DNA of 64,000 nt from Rhododendron vialii (taxonomy: Eukaryota > Streptophyta > Magnoliopsida > Ericales > Ericaceae), in contig NC_080561.1 of the NCBI RefSeq assembly GCF_030253575.1, positions 33,689,564-33,753,563 on the forward strand. The letters run 5' to 3'. Both the position numbers and the translations under genes were made by a program. Of the stretch, positions 59,575 through 64,000 are shown one piece after another (positions within the stretch are counted from its first letter, which is position 1; each line of letters starts with the position of its first letter). The notes beneath the pieces were generated by a model. It made no database searches. It was not told the DNA's origin and saw only the letters and a program-made list of their open reading frames with translations.

Positions 59575-62500
59575 CTGTTCATATCATTATCAAATCAAAG
59601 ATAAAAAATATAAACCTATGCATAATCGAAAAGAATAAAGCCTGAAAAGTCTGTCCTACTTTTACTGTCCTAAACTACCCTTGAATCCTTGATCAGAAAA
59701 CAAAAACACAGACTGAAACGTCTCCAAACCAACAAGGAGAAAATTGAAACGTATCCAACACAAACAAAATGGCACAAAAGTGAAATATAACTCATCCTTC
59801 CACCCAAGTAACACAGTTTCAAGCAGAAACATCATATCATTTCAACCTGCAATTCAAATTGGTTCTCCAATACAATTCGAATGCATTCTATCCGCAACAC
59901 TATTGTCTCCACTCCCACACAAAAACATCATATGGACACTGGTAATCGACCATGGAAGCGTTCTGGTGCAGCATTTTGGTTTGAATTGCAGTCAGCCCCC
60001 CTGATACTCCACCAGGTAATTCAATATTCGTAGTTCAAAGCTTGTAATATATACAATGTATAACGCATAAAAAGCTAGACCTGACTGAGTACCATAAGTG
60101 TAGATTTGCATACATGACCTATGTACATACATTTTAAATTTGTGAGCGAAAAATAATGAGCATAAATTTGAAATTTAATTGCCTCATGCAACGTGTTGTA
60201 TAACACTGTTAGAATGCGAGGACAGCATAGAATTATGTTTGACCAACTTTTTATGAACTACTCGCGACAAGAATGTTTATAAAACTGCTGAAAAATAAAT
60301 TCACACAGAAGTTTTATCCATGACCTGTTTGGGAAGATAGAAATATAAGAAAGTAAATGTGTAGAACACTACAATTTCCTGTTATAACAAGTTCTTTAAA
60401 GCAAATAAAGAACAAAGCTACTTTAAGAAATCAATAAATCATGTCAGTATACTTATTGATGATCACTCTGCTTCTAGATGATTAAAGACGAACATATTAA
60501 CGATTCCTGTATTAAAGCCTGATTAGATAGTTTTTCTGTTTATTAAGAAAACATTTCTAAGGCTTGAATCCGGCAAACCAAAGCAGAAGCGTTTCCTGAA
60601 AGAACATGAAAATCCAAATTACCATCACTTGCTTTCCTCAGACGTACACACCTAGAAAATTTATGTTACGTTCTGAGAATCTCAGTAAGACTACAATTAA
60701 AGTTTAATAGAGCTGCCTCGTCATTAAGGAGATGGCGTAGAAATTTAAGGATCCACGAGTTTTTCATACTGACTGTTTCCCTCCCAATCCACATTGCATA
60801 TGTTGTAAAAATAACTTTCTAAGACAGTTTGTTTGAAGTTTTACTTTGCAAGGAATGCCACATATCCATACCATTTAATTAATTTACCACAAACATGCAA
60901 GTTAGAGCAAAAAACTACGTGAACTCCAATACTAATTATCTAGAATTGCTACACAACTATGAATGATTTCCAAAACAATGCATTCAAATTACATTTATTT
61001 TTGACACAAGTGAGTAATGAGGAAGAAAACGCGGACATTCATCTAAATTATCTTTGACCTTAAGACTGAGGTTAGATAACCTTATCTAACGTTATCGACT
61101 TGTGAAATGTGAGATAGTATATGTGGAACCATGTCCCATTCCAAAATGCTCTGGCAACATGTGGAAAAGCACACTACTGGATTAACACGTGCACCCATAA
61201 AACAAGAATATCATCACTCATCAGCATGGGCTATTAGAGAAGTGATAAGCACCGAGATTTTTTGCCTGACAGGAAAGAGGAAAAACAGAAAACAAAGAAG
61301 TAATCGAAGAAATTTTGGTGCCATCACGCATGTATAGTACAATGAAGAGCAAACAAAGGAGAATTTGTTTCAAGAAAAATAAGGGGGAATAGTTAAATTT
61401 TACCAAGATAGTTTTCCTTGGATTCAACCTCTAATGATCGTCCCTTTTCAATCTTCTAATTTTCTAGATCATTGTCAATTAGAGTCGCATCACATTTAAC
61501 ACTTTGGTCAAAAAAGGAAAATCCCAGATATCGCAAATGTACAAAAGATGTTGAACTAACATTGTCGGGATACACGCATGAAGAAATGCCTAATTGGAGG
61601 TCACATCATAAGACCATTCATGGTCATGATCAAAGTGAGTTGACTTCAGGGTTCAAAATCGCGGGATCCGGATATGTATCCCAAACGGTGATATCGCCAT
61701 TTATTGGCCAATAGCGGATAGTATCAAGCGATATATATATGCAAATAATGCTATAGGAAGACCAAAATCACATATAGGCCAGTTCTATAGGTAATGACCG
61801 CTATTTTGAACCATGGTTGGCTGAAATAGTAAAACTACAGCAATATAAACACGACGTGGGAATCCATGTTGTAAAAAACCCTCCTCAAATCCATTTCTTA
61901 GTTAGTGGCTATTTGTTTCCCTTCTCCAGGAAACTATATTACAAGCAAATAAACCCTGAATAACAGCCCGCAAACCCTGAAAAAAACTTAGAAAGAAGGA
62001 TCAAAGTCCACGAATGTCCATAGAGTCAGGCTACAACAAACAATTAGGTATACAGACTTCCAATTCCGAGATTGGAAGACATACCAGAGAAAATGGAGGG
62101 CTCTAAAGCTTTTCAATAAGGGATTCAGCAGCCCATCAAAGAGGTGAAGTAGTGGTATTGTTCTTGCCATTACAAATTGTGCGTCCACTAGCGCCCTTGT
62201 CTACTTGTCTAGAGCAAAGAGAAGGCAAAAAAATGGTGCCAAAGCAGCATGAGCGGACTTCTATTGCTACGTAAGAATAGAGCAACATTTTGTGCCACAC
62301 TTGAATTTGAAGGTAAAGGGCTCAATTGTTATATGGTCTCCAACTCATGCAGCAGAGCAAAACAACGTTCCATTTTTTTATGCACATCCATCCGCATTGC
62401 AAGCAAGCGGTGTGCCACAACCCCATGCTTCATTTTTGTTATCTAAGGTAGGAAGTAAAGACGGAGAGCTACCGGAAAGGGGAGAGGAGAACAGAGGTAG

Positions 62501-63590
62501 CCATCAAACTATAGAACCACACCAAAACAAAGGCCCTCGGACGAGCATAAAGTATAGCAACATGCAAATAACAGAAACCCTACGAAAGGCTTCATCTCAA
62601 AGAAATAGAACGTTTGATTATAGAAGCTCTAGTTGTCTAAAATTGGAATTATTTTTGACGAATAAACTCTTAAACAAAAAGGATGCCAACCGAGATTCGA
62701 ACTCGGGCATTTCCTGTGGGATGAAATCAATTTACTGCTAAACCACAAGAGCCACTTTTCCTAAGATGCGAATAAATTATGTATATACATATTTAGGAAG
62801 GGGGCTCCTATTTTGGGCCTAAAATTTAGAGGCCCTGCGCGACAGCCTCTTGGGCCTTGCAAAGGGTAGTTGCTTTCCAAATCTATGGATTGCATACGTA
62901 ATATCGTTGATTGTTCCAGTTACAAGTTGCCTCAGGGGGGAAGATTATTTTCGAAATTAAAGTTGGTAAAAACCTACCTTTGGTCAACCATGTCACAGGG
63001 GTACATTTGCAACTAAAAATGCACGAAGAACATTGTTTAAAAGGATAATTTTTAAAATATTGTAAGAATTAGTGATTTTGAGTATTTATGCTCTCAAATT
63101 CTTGTACACTAAATTGAGGGCCCTATTCAAAAAATTAGCTTTATGCTCCATAAATCTCAGAGCCAGCCGTAGGCACAATACGACAGCGTGACAGGGAGGT
63201 GTCGTGTGTCTTGTATACATGCACGTGCAGTTGTGTAATCTTGTATTGTGTAGTGAGAATATTCAATACAAGTGTATCAGTTTGAGGTGTCCAAACTCAA
63301 CAATAATCATAGAGTTAGACTTTATTTACTGGCTAAGAAATTGCTCCTTCCCAAACTCAAATAAAAAAACAATGCACGACCGTTATTTTACCTACCCCAA
63401 GACTCGGAGCGTCCCCGTTTCCATGGGCTAAAGCTCGCCATTTTTTCCTCTGGGTCGCGAGTGTCGAACTCCATTTTTTTCGTCTGGTACGTTTGGACCT
63501 GATAGTAAAAATTTAGACAGAAAAAAAAAAAAAAAAAACCAAGTTTAACCATAGAAAGCAGAAGCAATCGCGCTGAGAAAATAACCTCAA
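59575..63590 (-). other. Probable 5' intron of the PDZ protease-like gene
   Basis: No other coding exon could be placed. The GC-rich stretch at about 63600-63690, read on the minus strand, ends ...CTATTTGAG/GTTATT and could be the untranslated first exon. That would make this a 4-kb first intron. This is inference from composition and one donor-like site. Confidence 0.35.
62683..62757 (-). other. tRNA-like sequence (SINE head or tRNA relic)
   Basis: On the minus strand, GTGGTTTAGCAGT resembles a tRNA D-arm/box A. CCGAGTTCGAATCTCGG is a perfect T-arm with box B, and TTTTT follows within about 12 bases. The 5' and 3' acceptor strands do not pair, so it is not an intact tRNA gene. Confidence 0.55.
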
Positions 63591-63814
63591 ATAGAGCGAT
63601 GAGAGAACGACCGTGCAATCTGCCGCTGGCGACGGCGCCCGTGGCGGTGGAGCAGATACTTGTAGCAGTGGAGATTCCGACCTGAGACCGAGGTATTGTA
63701 CTGAAGTACTTTGTTGAACCGTTTTAATAAGAGGGAGGGTGAACATTATAATGGGTAGAAATTTTGTAGGGTGCACAAAATCAATACACTTTTGGCATGA
63801 GTTGGGCTCTGTTA

Positions 63815-64000
63815 TATAAATTTTTTTTAAAAATAAGTACTTTATTTTATATTTTTAAATTAAAAAATAATATAAATAAAAAATAAATTTTTAAATTTTT
63901 TTCATCGTATTCTCGATGAGATCTTCCAAAGAAGATCCATATTGCATATTTTTAGATTTCAATAAATTCATAATTTTTTACCTTGAAATTGTCTTATTAA
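63815..64000. mobile_element. Part of a hAT-like MITE at the window edge
   Basis: The region shares AAAATAAGTACTT, TAATATAAATAAAAAATAA and CTCGATGAGATCT blocks, in the same order, with the MITE at 18275-18626. It is truncated by the window end. Confidence 0.65.

Noticed and set aside
62292..62741. 149-codon plus-strand ORF
   Set aside because: It overlaps the tRNA-like element and resembles no family; probably a chance frame in an intron.

Overview
This window is nuclear DNA from a flowering plant, probably a eudicot. The evidence is intron-split genes with GT-AG introns, plant-type gene families (a neprosin-domain protein, plant exosome CSL4, a plastid-targeted membrane protein, Do-like proteases), long GA/CT microsatellites and dense decayed LTR elements, LINEs and MITEs. 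The species is not determined. There is nothing prokaryotic here, and no CRISPR array or intact tRNA/rRNA gene.

Layout. 1-7250: wreckage of Ty3/gypsy (Tekay/Del-like) retrotransposons. Two copies lie head to head as a large palindrome (1-1856 against 2343-3973), and the right copy continues into a stop-ridden gag-protease-RT-RNase H pseudogene that ends before integrase. A Cassandra-like solo LTR carrying 5S-rRNA-like sequence is inserted only in the left arm. 7290-9230: LTR-like sequence on the minus strand. 9231-14393: minisatellite, nested LINE-type retroposons and several foldback MITEs. 14394-23816 (+): neprosin-domain gene, 7 exons, 445 aa. 25111-33194 (+): exosome subunit CSL4, 6 exons, 202 aa. 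36418-45841 (+): conserved plastid-targeted membrane protein of unknown function, 9 exons, 323 aa. 48748-49512 (+): trypsin-fold protease-like protein, 254 aa, with catalytic His replaced. 50927-59512 or beyond (-): Do-like protease/PDZ protein, at least 9 coding exons, about 369 aa, with all three catalytic positions substituted; its 5' untranslated exon may lie near 63.6 kb. The last two genes are convergent.

The genes do not form a pathway. CSL4 is an RNA-exosome cap subunit, the neprosin protein is probably secreted, and the third protein is probably in the thylakoid or envelope membrane. The most coherent local theme is two neighbouring, convergently transcribed protease-fold genes that both appear catalytically degenerate. 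Intron length in every gene comes largely from mobile elements, several with target-site duplications readable by eye. Exon models were built by hand from splice signals, reading-frame phase and recalled family sequence; no alignment program was run.
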